Positions 10,406 to 20,452 of a stretch of DNA of 64,000 nucleotides are shown here, one piece after another; the stretch's first letter is position 1; each line of letters opens with the position of its first letter. The stretch covers positions 1-64,000 of the forward strand of contig NZ_JAUWQB010000003.1 in NCBI RefSeq assembly GCF_030611305.1, written 5' to 3'. The stretch comes from Desulfobacula sp. Its GTDB lineage: Bacteria > Desulfobacterota > Desulfobacteria > Desulfobacterales > Desulfobacteraceae. The notes below the pieces were generated by a model. That model did not search any database. It saw only the letters and a list, made by a program, of their open reading frames with translations, and was not told the DNA's origin. Made by a program: the position numbers and the translations under genes.

Positions 10406-10965
10406 AGCTTTCGGGCCAGATCCCTGATATCTTCAGAAAGGGTGAGCTGATTTTCCATCTCACCCTTTTCATCCATACCCCTGTAGCAGAGCGATGTTTC
10501 GTATTTAATATCTGCTGCATCAAAAAAGTACCTGGCTGTCAGCTTCAAACCGTCAAAAAGATCTTTTCCATGGGTGGCACCTGATGCCAGAAGCACTCCC
10601 TTGCGTTTGCGGTCCTTGAATTCATCCATTTTCAGCCTGTATTTTCGGGACCACATCACCTGAATACGATCAATCAAAGCCTTAAGCACTGCCGGAAAGG
10701 CGTAAAAATAAACCGGTGAGCTGATGACGACAATATCGGCCTTTATCATTGCCGGGAGAAAAATATGGGTAAAATCATCCTCAAAAATACACACCCCTTC
10801 TGTTTCACAATTGCCGCATCCTATACAGGGATTGATCTTGAGTTTAACGGCATTCAACACCTGAGTGTCATATCCCCTGACTTTCATTTCTTCCATGAAA
10901 CAAGACATAAGATGCTGAGAATTCCCTTTATGGCGCGGACTGCCGTTTATGCCAAGAACCAGCAT
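10402..10965 (-). CDS. flavodoxin/NADPH-dependent FMN reductase family protein
   Basis: GINGSPRHKGNSQHLM, CIGCGNCETEGVCIFEDDF, ADIVVISSPVYFYAFPAVLKALIDR. Confidence 0.85.
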   Translation of the reverse strand: MLVLGINGSPRHKGNSQHLMSCFMEEMKVRGYDTQVLNAVKLKINPCIGCGNCETEGVCIFEDDFTHIFLPAMIKADIVVISSPVYFYAFPAVLKALIDRIQVMWSRKYRLKMDEFKDRKRKGVLLASGATHGKDLFDGLKLTARYFFDAADIKYETSLCYRGMDEKGEMENQLTLSEDIRDLARKL

Positions 10966-10971
10966 AATAGA

Positions 10972-11679
10972 TTACTCCACAATGCCCAATACTTCGACTT
11001 CAAAAATCAGGGTGGAACCCGGTTTTATGAGAGATCCTGCCCCCCTGTCACCATATGCCAGGTCCGGCGGAATATACAATTCCCACTTTGATCCGACCTT
11101 CATTATCTGCAAGGCCTCAATCCAACCCTGGATCACACCGCCCACCTGAAATGTTGCCGGTTTGCCCCTTCGATAGGAAGAGTCAAACACTGTTTCATCA
11201 ATGAGTGTGCCTTTATAATGACATTCTACCGTATCCGTTGCCTTTGGCAAAGGACCGTCACCCTCTGTAATAATTTTATATTGAAGCCCGGACGGCAGGG
11301 TTACGACACCCTCCTTTTGCTTGTTTTCCTCTAAAAACTTGGCTCCTTTTTCCCTGTTTACTTTGGATTCCATTTTAACCCTCTCTATCTGTTTTTGCCT
11401 TGCCAGCCGCTGATAAGATGTCAGGGCCTGTCTTAGCTTTTCTTCTGTCAGTTTGGACTGCTTTTCATGGCTGTCCCTGGCTCCCATGATAAAAAATGTG
11501 GGATCAAGTTCAAAGTTTTCTCTTAATTTATCAAAAATATCATATCCAAGAGCATAACTGATCTGCTTTTCAAGATCAGCTTTTTCAATGGATTGTTCTT
11601 TCTCTTCATTTGCAAAACATTGAATATTGAAAAAAAACAGAATGATCAGAACCAGAAAACATCTTTTACGATTTTGCAT
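10972..11679 (-). CDS. FKBP-type peptidyl-prolyl isomerase with signal peptide
   Basis: C-terminal FKBP domain (VTLPSGLQYKIITEGDGPLPKATDTVECHYKGTLIDETVFDSSY...LIFEVEVLGI). Start placed at MQNRKRCFLVLIILFFF after an AAGGAG-type RBS. Confidence 0.88.
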   Translation of the reverse strand: MQNRKRCFLVLIILFFFNIQCFANEEKEQSIEKADLEKQISYALGYDIFDKLRENFELDPTFFIMGARDSHEKQSKLTEEKLRQALTSYQRLARQKQIERVKMESKVNREKGAKFLEENKQKEGVVTLPSGLQYKIITEGDGPLPKATDTVECHYKGTLIDETVFDSSYRRGKPATFQVGGVIQGWIEALQIMKVGSKWELYIPPDLAYGDRGAGSLIKPGSTLIFEVEVLGIVE

Positions 11680-12100
11680 TAAGGTCTCCTTAAATTTTAC
11701 AAAGTTTAAATTGACATGCCTTAATATGAGTAACAAAAAGACCAAAAATTTGCAATGGGCGTACCGACTTAAAACAGAGCGATCGCATGAAAAAATATGA
11801 ATTTTAAGAGGTAACTTCTAATGAACCATAAGAAATGCAAACCGGTTCATTTTTTGGTCGTAGTCAATCTTAGGTATTTTATGGTTCATTTACTATTACA
11901 TTTTTCAATAGTACCTGCCACTAAAATTCTATTGATGTATCTTTTTGGTATCCACAAGAATTGGGGACTCTGAATACTCGGTACAGGGATAATGATACTT
12001 GAGTGTGATCAAGGCATTAAACTTGATAAAAAAAATATAATTTGAAAGAATAGCTTTTGATATTTTTCTAAGATAAGAGAGTTTGATCTGGAGAAGTGAT

Positions 12101-12373
12101 TCATTTGGATATGATTTTTTCATATTTTGCTTTTGTCAAAGGGCATTCCAACAGTTGATCAAAGTCTGAAACCGATAAGCCTAGCTGTCTAGCCATTGAG
12201 GCATATGTCTTTCTCGGAATGCTTTTACGGCCTTTTGGGACTGTTATTCGTTTTGCTTTTACACCGTTTAGCTTGAACCAGCCGTTAAATTCTTTTCCGC
12301 TTTTAAATTCAATGTGAAGTTTCTTTTCCCCTACTTTTTTAACATCTCTTACATTAAATTGGGCATTTTTCAT
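12101..12373 (-). CDS. small protein with HicA-like C-terminal pattern
   Basis: 90 aa; RITVPKGRKSIPRKTYASMARQLGLSVSDFDQLL resembles the HicA C-terminal region. Three-gene tandem array. Confidence 0.45.
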   Translation of the reverse strand: MKNAQFNVRDVKKVGEKKLHIEFKSGKEFNGWFKLNGVKAKRITVPKGRKSIPRKTYASMARQLGLSVSDFDQLLECPLTKAKYEKIISK

Positions 12374-12375
12374 AA

Positions 12376-12840
12376 TCAGGAGTCAATAATCAATTCTTTT
12401 AAGAAATTTTTTATACTTAGCCACTCTTCAGTAAAATTGTCATCTTCTATCAAATCAAAATATAAAGATTCAATTTCAAATTTAAGAGCATCTATAGCCT
12501 CAATTCTATCATCACCACAACCGAATAAAGAAAAGTCAACAGCTCTAGCAATAAACCCTTCGCTATCTTTCTCGATTATAACATCTAAAGGACTTTGCAA
12601 TCGCTTTGTTTCCAACATATTTAATTTGATTATGATTGCTTCATTTTTTTTAGATTCAGCATATTTTTTTTGTTCGATATAAGTAGCAATATGAGGAATC
12701 ACCTTTTCCAATTCTATACTTGTTGCTACTCCTTCTTCAGCAATCACTGGAGTTGATGTAGTGTCTGACTCATTATGTTTATATTTCCAGTCAGAAAGAG
12801 AAGTGATATCAGTGGCACTATTTGTTGCTGTTCCGGTCAT
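12376..12840 (-). CDS. HicB-like antitoxin-type protein
   Basis: C-terminal SPLDVIIEKDSEGFIARAVDFSLFGCGDDRIEAIDALKFEIESLYFDL resembles a HicB-fold domain. Confidence 0.45.
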   Translation of the reverse strand: MTGTATNSATDITSLSDWKYKHNESDTTSTPVIAEEGVATSIELEKVIPHIATYIEQKKYAESKKNEAIIIKLNMLETKRLQSPLDVIIEKDSEGFIARAVDFSLFGCGDDRIEAIDALKFEIESLYFDLIEDDNFTEEWLSIKNFLKELIIDS

Positions 12841-12841
12841 T

Positions 12842-13495
12842 TCAATCCTTTGAATTTATTTTATTCGTTAATTCTTGGCAAATACGTTTTGCCTCATCCC
12901 ATTTGTCGAATAAACCAATAACAGTATTATGATCATCTTCTTCATTAAGGCTAATATTAAAATTATATGCGAGCTGAAGCATTTCCTTTTTTTTATTCTG
13001 CATCACTACGGAAATAGGTTTTGCATCAAGTCTAAATCTTGTCCCTAAGAGATCCTTGCTAAAATACCCGCCAAATCGAACATTTTCTTCCTCAAGATCA
13101 TTAAATAATTTTGATTGTTCATTACAAAATAATGATCGGGTTAATTTATAGATATCTTTATCCAATGGAATTACATGATATGTAAAATTTAACCCGGCTG
13201 CTGTAAATGGAGTGTGGGGTAAAAGTTTAACAAGCCGACCAATTTTTGATGATAGTAATTCTTTGGTATTTTTATATTTAGGGTTTATTGAAAATTGCAA
13301 TCGATCAGGAACAATATGTAATCGAAAGTCATCGGATTGAGCTTCAACAATCACGGGTAAACACGTTGCTCCTTGCAATTCTTTTTCCGTAAAAATTTTA
13401 TTTTTATATAGCCAAACTGTATTTAATATATTTACGTTGAAGGTAGACGCAATAATAACTATGTTACAGTCAACAAAGTCTATATCGTGATTCAT
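12842..13495 (-). CDS. hypothetical protein
   Basis: 217-aa ORF directly upstream of the HicB-like gene with a 1-bp gap; no domain recognised. Confidence 0.5.
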   Translation of the reverse strand: MNHDIDFVDCNIVIIASTFNVNILNTVWLYKNKIFTEKELQGATCLPVIVEAQSDDFRLHIVPDRLQFSINPKYKNTKELLSSKIGRLVKLLPHTPFTAAGLNFTYHVIPLDKDIYKLTRSLFCNEQSKLFNDLEEENVRFGGYFSKDLLGTRFRLDAKPISVVMQNKKKEMLQLAYNFNISLNEEDDHNTVIGLFDKWDEAKRICQELTNKINSKD

Positions 13496-13804
13496 TTTAT
13501 AGTTTTTCCCAAGAATATTTTTTTGCTATGGATTATTTAAACAAATAATAACCATTTTTATTTGTAAATCAAATATCACAGAAGATTATATAGAGCAAAT
13601 TAATAATTTTTAATTTTTATTGCGAGCCGGAAACTCAAGATTACTTGCATTAGTCATAACTTCCCCAATATTCAACAATTCAAACGGTATCTTTAATCTC
13701 TGCTGAGCAAACGATCCTGGCAGCCGGAAAAATCCCTGTGAAAAACCTCGACTTTTGAAATTGAGCTATTTACGGTCATAAAAATCAGGGTCTTTGCTTT
13801 TATA

Positions 13805-15055
13805 TTAAAGCATTTCTATGACGCATGCCATGGATACACCGCCGCCGCCGCAAAGGGTGGCAAGGCCAAGGGATTTATTCCTGTTTTTCATGGCATACAT
13901 CAAGGATACCACGATTCTTGCACCGGTGGAGCCCACAGGGTGACCCAGCCCGATTCCCGAGCCATTGACATTGGTAATTTCCCGGTTCAGCCCCAGTTCT
14001 TTTTCACATCCGAGATATTGCCCTGCAAATGCCTCATTCACTTCAATGAGTTCAAAATCATCCATTTTAAAATGGGATGATTTCAATAAATTTTTAACCG
14101 CCGGTACCGGTGAAAGCCCCATGACAGACGGGTGGCAGGCGCCCCTTGAGGTTGTTTTTATCCTGGCAATGGGTGTCAGTCCCAATTCTCTGGCTTTTGA
14201 GGCAGACATGATAATCATACCGGTTGATCCGTCATTAATGCCGGAAGAATTCCCGGCAGTCACTTTGCCGATTTTAGGAACAAAGGCTGAAGGAAGGGCG
14301 GAAAGTTGTTCCATGGTTATTCCAGGCCTGAAGTGTTCGTCTTTATCAAAAATGATGGGATCTTTTCTTTTTTGAGGAACTTGAACCTGCACAATTTCAT
14401 CCTTGAATGATCCGTCATTTGTGGCGCGCTCCACCTCGTTGTGACTTCTTAAGGCGACTTCATCCATCTCTTTTCGAGATATATCCAGATGCTGAGCTAT
14501 AAATTCAGTGGTATGACCCATGATATAAGGTTTGCCTATAAAATAACTCAAAGGTGGCTGGGTCTCATCCACGGGCCCGTCCTCGGGATGAGGGATAATG
14601 TAGGAGCCGCAGTGCAGGGCATGGATCATATCATCCACAAATGTCTGATCCTGGAGTCTGCATCCCCACCGGGCATTGGGAACACTGTATGGCACCGATG
14701 ACATATGCTCTGTCCCGCCTGCCAGAATAATGTCTGCCATGCCCGCCTGGATCATGGCCATCCCGGATATCATGGCTTCCATTCCGGAAATACAGACCCT
14801 GTTGATGGTAACAGCAGGTATTGCATCCGGAATACCGGCAAGCAATGCACCGACTCTTGCCACATTGAGCGTATCACACGATTCCATGCAGCACCCGTAT
14901 CGTATATCATCTATCATCCCGGGCTCAATATTTGCTCTTTTAATTGCCTCTTTCATGGTAACCGCTGCAAGGCTTGCGCCATTCATAGGGAGCAGTGTTC
15001 CGCCAAAAGCGCCAATCGCTGTTCTACAGCCGGATACTATGACAACATCTTCCAT
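13805..15055 (-). CDS. acetyl-CoA acetyltransferase (thiolase)
   Basis: SGCRTAIGAFGGTL, NRVCISGMEAM, GGTEHMSSVPY, NVNGSGIGLGHPVGSTGARI, LCGGGGVSMACVIE. Confidence 0.93.
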   Translation of the reverse strand: MEDVVIVSGCRTAIGAFGGTLLPMNGASLAAVTMKEAIKRANIEPGMIDDIRYGCCMESCDTLNVARVGALLAGIPDAIPAVTINRVCISGMEAMISGMAMIQAGMADIILAGGTEHMSSVPYSVPNARWGCRLQDQTFVDDMIHALHCGSYIIPHPEDGPVDETQPPLSYFIGKPYIMGHTTEFIAQHLDISRKEMDEVALRSHNEVERATNDGSFKDEIVQVQVPQKRKDPIIFDKDEHFRPGITMEQLSALPSAFVPKIGKVTAGNSSGINDGSTGMIIMSASKARELGLTPIARIKTTSRGACHPSVMGLSPVPAVKNLLKSSHFKMDDFELIEVNEAFAGQYLGCEKELGLNREITNVNGSGIGLGHPVGSTGARIVVSLMYAMKNRNKSLGLATLCGGGGVSMACVIEML

Positions 15056-15097
15056 TTTTATTATCTCCTGTACTTTAATTTAGATCCTTAACTATTT

Positions 15098-16894
15098 TTA
15101 AAATAAGTGTTCTTCCATACTGGCTGCCGGATTCTTTTCATATGTGATGGCAGTCAATTTTCCCATGGTCGCAGGAATGATGGTCATGATAAAAAATTGA
15201 GCCGCCTTGATTTTTCCCTGATAAAAAGCACTTTCTTTTGTTTCAAGCTTTTTGTCAGCAATGACGGCTCTCCACAGCAGCATCCATGCCATGATGATGT
15301 CGCCTGTTGCGTCCAGCAATGGATGGGCACAGGCAAAAGCCGATGCCATATGCTTTGAAAAGAATGCGTTGCTGGTATTTTTACAAGTGGTTTCTAACAA
15401 AAAAAGAGCGGTTTCTAATTTTATTGCAAGCTCCTTTAAATTGTCCTGGGCTTTGGCTGTCAGTATGGTGGCTTTAATCTCACTGATCAGTGCCTCCAGC
15501 ATCAGCCCCTTATTTCCTGCAATCTTACGCCCCAGAAAATCCATGGCCTGGATACCGTTTGCACCTTCATAAATGGACGCGATTTTACAATCCCTGACCG
15601 TCTGCTCCACAGGATACTCTTTGGTGTAGCCGTACCCGCCAAGAACCTGCATGGCCTCGACACAAACATCAAACCCTTTTTCGCTGGAATAGGCTTTGAC
15701 CAGAGGTGTTAAAATTTCCACCAGGTTTGAATAGTGCATGGACTCCTTCTTATCCGCAACCGTTTCTATTTTATCAAAACAAAAGGCTGTATAATAAACC
15801 AGACTTCGCATGCCTTCCACATAGGATTTCATCTTCAACAGCATGCGTTTTACATCGGGATGTCGGATAATCGGCACCTGGTTTGCACCATGATCGCCAA
15901 GATCTTCAATACTTCTTCCCTGAAGTCTTTGTTTTGCATAATCAAGGGCGTGCAGATAGGCCAGGTTTGCACTTGTAAAGGCCTGTGTCCCCACTTCCAG
16001 GCGGACTTCATTCATCATGTGAAACATGATTTCCATTCCCCGGTTGGGATTGCCCAGTAAAAATCCCCGGCATTTTCCTTTGCTGCCAAGTGACAGAGAG
16101 CAGGTCGGGCTGCCGTGGAGTCCCATTTTTTCTTCAATACCGGTACAGATCACATCATTGGATTCGCCCAACGTCCCGTCCGCATTGACCCATATTTTGG
16201 GAACAATAAACAGGGAAATCCCTTTGGTTCCGGCAGGTGCCCCTTCAATTCTGGCAAGGACCGGATGGATAATATTATCTGTAAGGTTCTGTTCTCCGTT
16301 TGTAATAAAAATTTTACTGCCAATGATTTCATAAGTACCATCATCCATTTTTTTTGCCGAGGTGGTCAATGCCCCGACATCTGACCCTGCGCCGGGCTCT
16401 GTCAACAGCATGGTACCACCCCAGACACCGGTATATAGTTTTTCCAAAAACAGATCTTTTTGCTCCCCGGTCCCAAAAAGATCGATCATTTTTCCTGCCC
16501 CGTGGCCAAGAATGGAATAGGTTGTTAAAATATAATTTGCACCGGTAAGGTATTCCATGGCTGCCTGGGCAATGGAAAAAGGAAGCCCTTGCCCGCCATA
16601 TTCAGGACTTTCGGTCAACGCACCCCATTCACCTTCCACCAGAAGTTTGTGGGGCTTTCTTAAACATTCCGGCACTTTGACCATACCATTTTCAAATGAC
16701 ACACCCACTTTGTCGCATTCTGTATAGGTGGGGAAAATTTCTTTAACTGCCAGATTTTTTGCTTCTTTTACCACCATATCAAACATTTTCTTATTAAATG
16801 CTTTGTATTTGTCTGATGTTAAAAACGCATCCACTTGGAATTGTTCATAAAGGACAAAATCGATATCTCTTTGATCAGTAAGTTTGGGAGCCAT
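15098..16894 (-). CDS. acyl-CoA dehydrogenase (long, with C-terminal extension)
   Basis: LLTEPGAGSDVGAL, KIFITNGE, VLGGYGYTKEYPVEQTVRDCKIASIYEGANGIQAMD; 598 aa. Confidence 0.92.
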   Translation of the reverse strand: MAPKLTDQRDIDFVLYEQFQVDAFLTSDKYKAFNKKMFDMVVKEAKNLAVKEIFPTYTECDKVGVSFENGMVKVPECLRKPHKLLVEGEWGALTESPEYGGQGLPFSIAQAAMEYLTGANYILTTYSILGHGAGKMIDLFGTGEQKDLFLEKLYTGVWGGTMLLTEPGAGSDVGALTTSAKKMDDGTYEIIGSKIFITNGEQNLTDNIIHPVLARIEGAPAGTKGISLFIVPKIWVNADGTLGESNDVICTGIEEKMGLHGSPTCSLSLGSKGKCRGFLLGNPNRGMEIMFHMMNEVRLEVGTQAFTSANLAYLHALDYAKQRLQGRSIEDLGDHGANQVPIIRHPDVKRMLLKMKSYVEGMRSLVYYTAFCFDKIETVADKKESMHYSNLVEILTPLVKAYSSEKGFDVCVEAMQVLGGYGYTKEYPVEQTVRDCKIASIYEGANGIQAMDFLGRKIAGNKGLMLEALISEIKATILTAKAQDNLKELAIKLETALFLLETTCKNTSNAFFSKHMASAFACAHPLLDATGDIIMAWMLLWRAVIADKKLETKESAFYQGKIKAAQFFIMTIIPATMGKLTAITYEKNPAASMEEHLF

Positions 16895-17076
16895 ATTCCA
16901 CCTCTTTTATGTGTTAACTATTGGGCAAATAAAATTTACTTATCCAATATAAACCTGTCAAGAAAAAAATAATTAAGGATCAATTATGTAAACAGTGTTT
17001 ATAAAATTAAAATAAATGGTTCTTCTTGAAATCAAGGGTGCGGTAAGGTACTTCGACTTAATTTGTGGGATATTCT

Positions 17077-17514
17077 CTAATCTTTCTTGAACACTTCATT
17101 CTCGGTCGCCAGAAGACCTGAAATGGTGATTTTATCCAGGCAATCAAACATTGCGCGGCTGGCCTCAACCCATACCCACCGGGACAGACATTCTCCTGCT
17201 CTGTTACAGACACCGCAGACCTGGTTTTCCTGTTCTGCACAATCTGTAATGGCTGTGGATTCCTCAAGAATTCGTACAATGGTGCCAATGGTTATTTCAT
17301 CAGGGGATTTTGCAAGCATGTGACCGCCGAAAGGGCCCCTGTGACTTTTTATAATGCCTGCTTTCTTGAGTTTAGACACAAGCTGTTCCAGGTATTTTAC
17401 CGAGATGTTCTGTCGACCTGCAACATCGCTCAAAGGAACCGGTTTGTCCTTGCCATGAACTGTAATATCAAGGATAAGCCTTGTACCGTATCTGCTTTTT
17501 GTTGTCAGTCGCAT
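17077..17514 (-). CDS. rrf2: Rrf2 family transcriptional regulator
   Basis: MRLTTKSRYGTRLILDI...ISVKYLEQLVSKLKKAGIIKSHRGPFGGHMLAKSPDEITIG, with a cysteine cluster (CAEQENQVCGVCNRAGEC). Sits downstream of the hmc locus, as in Desulfovibrio vulgaris. Confidence 0.9.
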   Translation of the reverse strand: MRLTTKSRYGTRLILDITVHGKDKPVPLSDVAGRQNISVKYLEQLVSKLKKAGIIKSHRGPFGGHMLAKSPDEITIGTIVRILEESTAITDCAEQENQVCGVCNRAGECLSRWVWVEASRAMFDCLDKITISGLLATENEVFKKD

Positions 17515-17634
17515 TGTCTTTCCTAAATTAATTTCCAAATCCCATTATTATGTCTTTTATATGACATTCAATCAAATGATTCAATTGTTAGTATTAATAA
17601 TCATTCATCGCCAACAGACAAAAAGAGGCAATTA

Positions 17635-19128
17635 TTAGCGGTCTGACCTGGGAAACTCAACGATCTTTGCATTATCCGGCTTATGCAAAGGGAGACAGAT
17701 ACAAAATTGACTTCCTTTGCCCTGTTTAGATTCAACCTCAACCGTTCCGCCATGGTGTTTAATTACCCTGTTAGCGATAAAAAGGCCTAAGCCTGTTCCC
17801 TGTGACCCTTTGGATGTAAAAAAAAGTGTGAACATTTTTTCTTTTGTTTCAGTATCCATACCGATGCCATTATCTGTGATAGTAAAACTAATTTGATTTT
17901 TTGAGTTCTTACGGACATGAAATTTTACGTAATGGTCTTTTTTATCCCTCTCAGAAACACATGCATCTACAGCATTTTCAAGGAGATTGACAAGAGCTGC
18001 CTCCATCCAGTTGGGATCAACTTCGATTTTTCCAAGGGTTTTTGGAATAGAAATATCTAACTCGACAGCCTGCTTTTTAGCCATTGGCTTTACAATGTTA
18101 ACAACGTTTTCAGCAAGGGTGCCAGCATTCATCTCTTCGTATTGAAGTTCCCTTGATTTGGCATAATATAAAATTTCAAGCACCATTTTCTTAATTCTAT
18201 CTGCCATCTGCTTAATCTGACCAGATGCCATTAAAACCCTGTCATCATCTTTTTGGACAAGACCTGTTTCAAGCTGGTAAATACCGCCATCCAGTGCTGT
18301 AAGCATGCCTTTAACCCCGTGGGACACGGAGCCCAGCATCAATCCAAGGGAAACGAGATGATCCTGCAATTGCCGAATCTGGGTAATATCGGTAGACATT
18401 TCCATCACCTGGCTGATTTCACCCTTTTCATTTTTGATGGGTGCTGTCAGGGTCAGGACATTATACTGTTTACCGAATTTAGACGTAACAATCTCTTCGG
18501 TACTATGAGATTTTCCATCCTGGAATGTTGCGACAACGGGACATTCATGACATTGGGATGTCCTGTGTTTATATATCTCAAAACAAACCCCGCCGATCTG
18601 GCCTCCGAAATGGCGTCTAAATCTTTTGTTGGATGCCGTGATCCTGAGATTTTTGTCCTGGACCGAAATATAGCAGGGAACTTCTTCAAATAATTGATTT
18701 AATAAATCCTGTGTACCATGAAGTTCGGCAAGCCTTTCTGAATATCGATCAAGTTTCTTCTTCCTTGAAATATTTTTACTGGCGGTAATAAGAGCAAGAT
18801 CCAGGGCTTTGCTGTTAACAGGTGTCTCAAGGTAATGGATGACACTCGATTCAAAAATATCCATTGCAGTATCAAGCCTGTCTTTTTGTGCAAGGATAAT
18901 TATCTGAACATGGGGACAGTTCTTTTTAACCGCTTCAAGGCAGGAGACCATTTCATCATTAATGAATGGATCGGCAAGAATAATATCCCAAATATTCTTT
19001 TCAAGTTTATGCATCACCTCTTCAAAGGTGGTGGCACAGGTGACGTCATACTGCTGGCGCTCAATATATGTTTTCAAAGCGTCGGCAAGATCTTTATCAC
19101 CATTGATAAGTAATATCTGTTTTATCAT
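17635..19128 (-). CDS. hybrid sensor histidine kinase (N-terminal receiver-like domain, PAS, HATPase)
   Basis: N-terminal receiver-like ILLINGDKDLADAL...DIILADPF; PAS with CHECPV; H-box VSHGVKGML; ATPase motifs LLENAVDAC, DNGIGM, GSQGTGLGLFIANRVIKHHGG. Confidence 0.88.
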   Translation of the reverse strand: MIKQILLINGDKDLADALKTYIERQQYDVTCATTFEEVMHKLEKNIWDIILADPFINDEMVSCLEAVKKNCPHVQIIILAQKDRLDTAMDIFESSVIHYLETPVNSKALDLALITASKNISRKKKLDRYSERLAELHGTQDLLNQLFEEVPCYISVQDKNLRITASNKRFRRHFGGQIGGVCFEIYKHRTSQCHECPVVATFQDGKSHSTEEIVTSKFGKQYNVLTLTAPIKNEKGEISQVMEMSTDITQIRQLQDHLVSLGLMLGSVSHGVKGMLTALDGGIYQLETGLVQKDDDRVLMASGQIKQMADRIKKMVLEILYYAKSRELQYEEMNAGTLAENVVNIVKPMAKKQAVELDISIPKTLGKIEVDPNWMEAALVNLLENAVDACVSERDKKDHYVKFHVRKNSKNQISFTITDNGIGMDTETKEKMFTLFFTSKGSQGTGLGLFIANRVIKHHGGTVEVESKQGKGSQFCICLPLHKPDNAKIVEFPRSDR

Positions 19129-19149
19129 AATCGATTAAAAATACCTAAA

Positions 19150-19503
19150 TCAAGTAAGTGTTTCTTTTACAATTTTCAGCAGTTCATCACGGTCAAAAGG
19201 TTTTGAAAGAGAAGCGACTGCCTTGACAACTGCGTACTGATGACCTGAAAGACCACTGATAACAATGACGGGAATATTTTTAAGCTGCGGGTCCTGTGAA
19301 AGCTGACGGTAAAGCCGTGGCCCCCATTCTCCCGGCATTTCGATATCCAGAGTAATAAGGTCCGGCTTATTCTTTTTTGCTACCTTAAGCCCTTCTTTTA
19401 CATCCCCGGCAAGACAGGCGTCATAACCATTATCATTAAACAGGGAAACAAGATAATCTCTAATATTCAAATCGTCATCAATCACCAGAATTTTCTTTTT
19501 CAT
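19150..19503 (-). CDS. rrf1: single-domain response regulator (Rrf1-like)
   Basis: KILVIDDDLNIRDYLVSLF...LITLDIEMPGEWG...IPVIVISG...SLSKPFDRDELL; position matches rrf1 in the D. vulgaris hmc region. Confidence 0.85.
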   Translation of the reverse strand: MKKKILVIDDDLNIRDYLVSLFNDNGYDACLAGDVKEGLKVAKKNKPDLITLDIEMPGEWGPRLYRQLSQDPQLKNIPVIVISGLSGHQYAVVKAVASLSKPFDRDELLKIVKETLT

Positions 19504-19518
19504 AACATCCTCTGATTC

Positions 19519-20418
19519 TTATTTGTTTATACTTATTACCGGACAGCCCGCCCTGACAATAACCTGTTCTACATTTCCCCCCAATCTTATGTCTCCCGAG
19601 GGGACTTTCCTTGAATGATGAGCCATAATGAGCAGGTCGGCATGTTTATCCCTTGCATATTTAACAATTTCTATAAAAGGAATACCTTCCCAAACATCCA
19701 TGGAGTAGCCTTTCAGCTCTTTTAACCGGGACTCATACCTTGCCCGAATCTTTCTTAGTGATTCTCTTATCTGCTGCTCAATTTCATCCTGGCTTAACAT
19801 TTTACCGGTATGCAAGGGGGTAATATCAAGGGCGTGAAAGACACTGAGTTCACAATCAAGAGCTTTGGCAACCTTTATTGCAAAATCAAATGCCTTGTCT
19901 GAAGTTTTTGAAAAGTCCGTACCAAAAACAATATTGGACAGTCCTCCCCAAAAGGAGGCTGCAGGTCTGTTCACAACAAGAACAGGACAATTGGCTGCCT
20001 TGGCTACTTTTTGAAGGGTTGATCCTGCCAGGCTTTTTTTGTAAACCGTTTCATCTTCGTCCCCTGTGGTTCCGCCGAGCAGAATCAAATCCGGTTTCAT
20101 GGTTTTTGCCTGTCTTAATATTTCACGAGCCGGCAGTCCCACTGCAACATCAATTGAGTATTTAAGACTTTCATCCAGGTATTTTTCATAATAGGTTTTA
20201 ATCTCTTCAGTCACCCAGGCGATATAATCTTCATCAACACTAACTTCTTCTTTGGTTTTTACATCCACGACAACCTGGCTGTATCCCCTTGTAGGGACCC
20301 CCATAACATGAAAAATATTCAAGTTAGACTGGTAACTTTTCGCAATGTTAAAGGCAACCCTTGCAGCATGGTCGCTGGCAGCGGTAGCGGATGTTGCAAA
20401 TAAAATTTTTTTAAACAT
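19519..20418 (-). CDS. tandem universal stress protein (UspA x2)
   Basis: Two Usp repeats: MFKKILFATSATAASDHAAR...CPVLVVNRP and NIVFGTDFSKTSDKAFDFA...CPVISINK. Confidence 0.88.
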   Translation of the reverse strand: MFKKILFATSATAASDHAARVAFNIAKSYQSNLNIFHVMGVPTRGYSQVVVDVKTKEEVSVDEDYIAWVTEEIKTYYEKYLDESLKYSIDVAVGLPAREILRQAKTMKPDLILLGGTTGDEDETVYKKSLAGSTLQKVAKAANCPVLVVNRPAASFWGGLSNIVFGTDFSKTSDKAFDFAIKVAKALDCELSVFHALDITPLHTGKMLSQDEIEQQIRESLRKIRARYESRLKELKGYSMDVWEGIPFIEIVKYARDKHADLLIMAHHSRKVPSGDIRLGGNVEQVIVRAGCPVISINK

Positions 20419-20452
20419 ATCAAACCCCATTTCATTAAATAATCAAAAGGCC

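Noticed and set aside
11929-12123. 64-aa minus-strand ORF downstream of the HicA-like gene
   Set aside because: Low-complexity, overlaps the end of the 12101-12373 gene, and no family pattern or convincing RBS.
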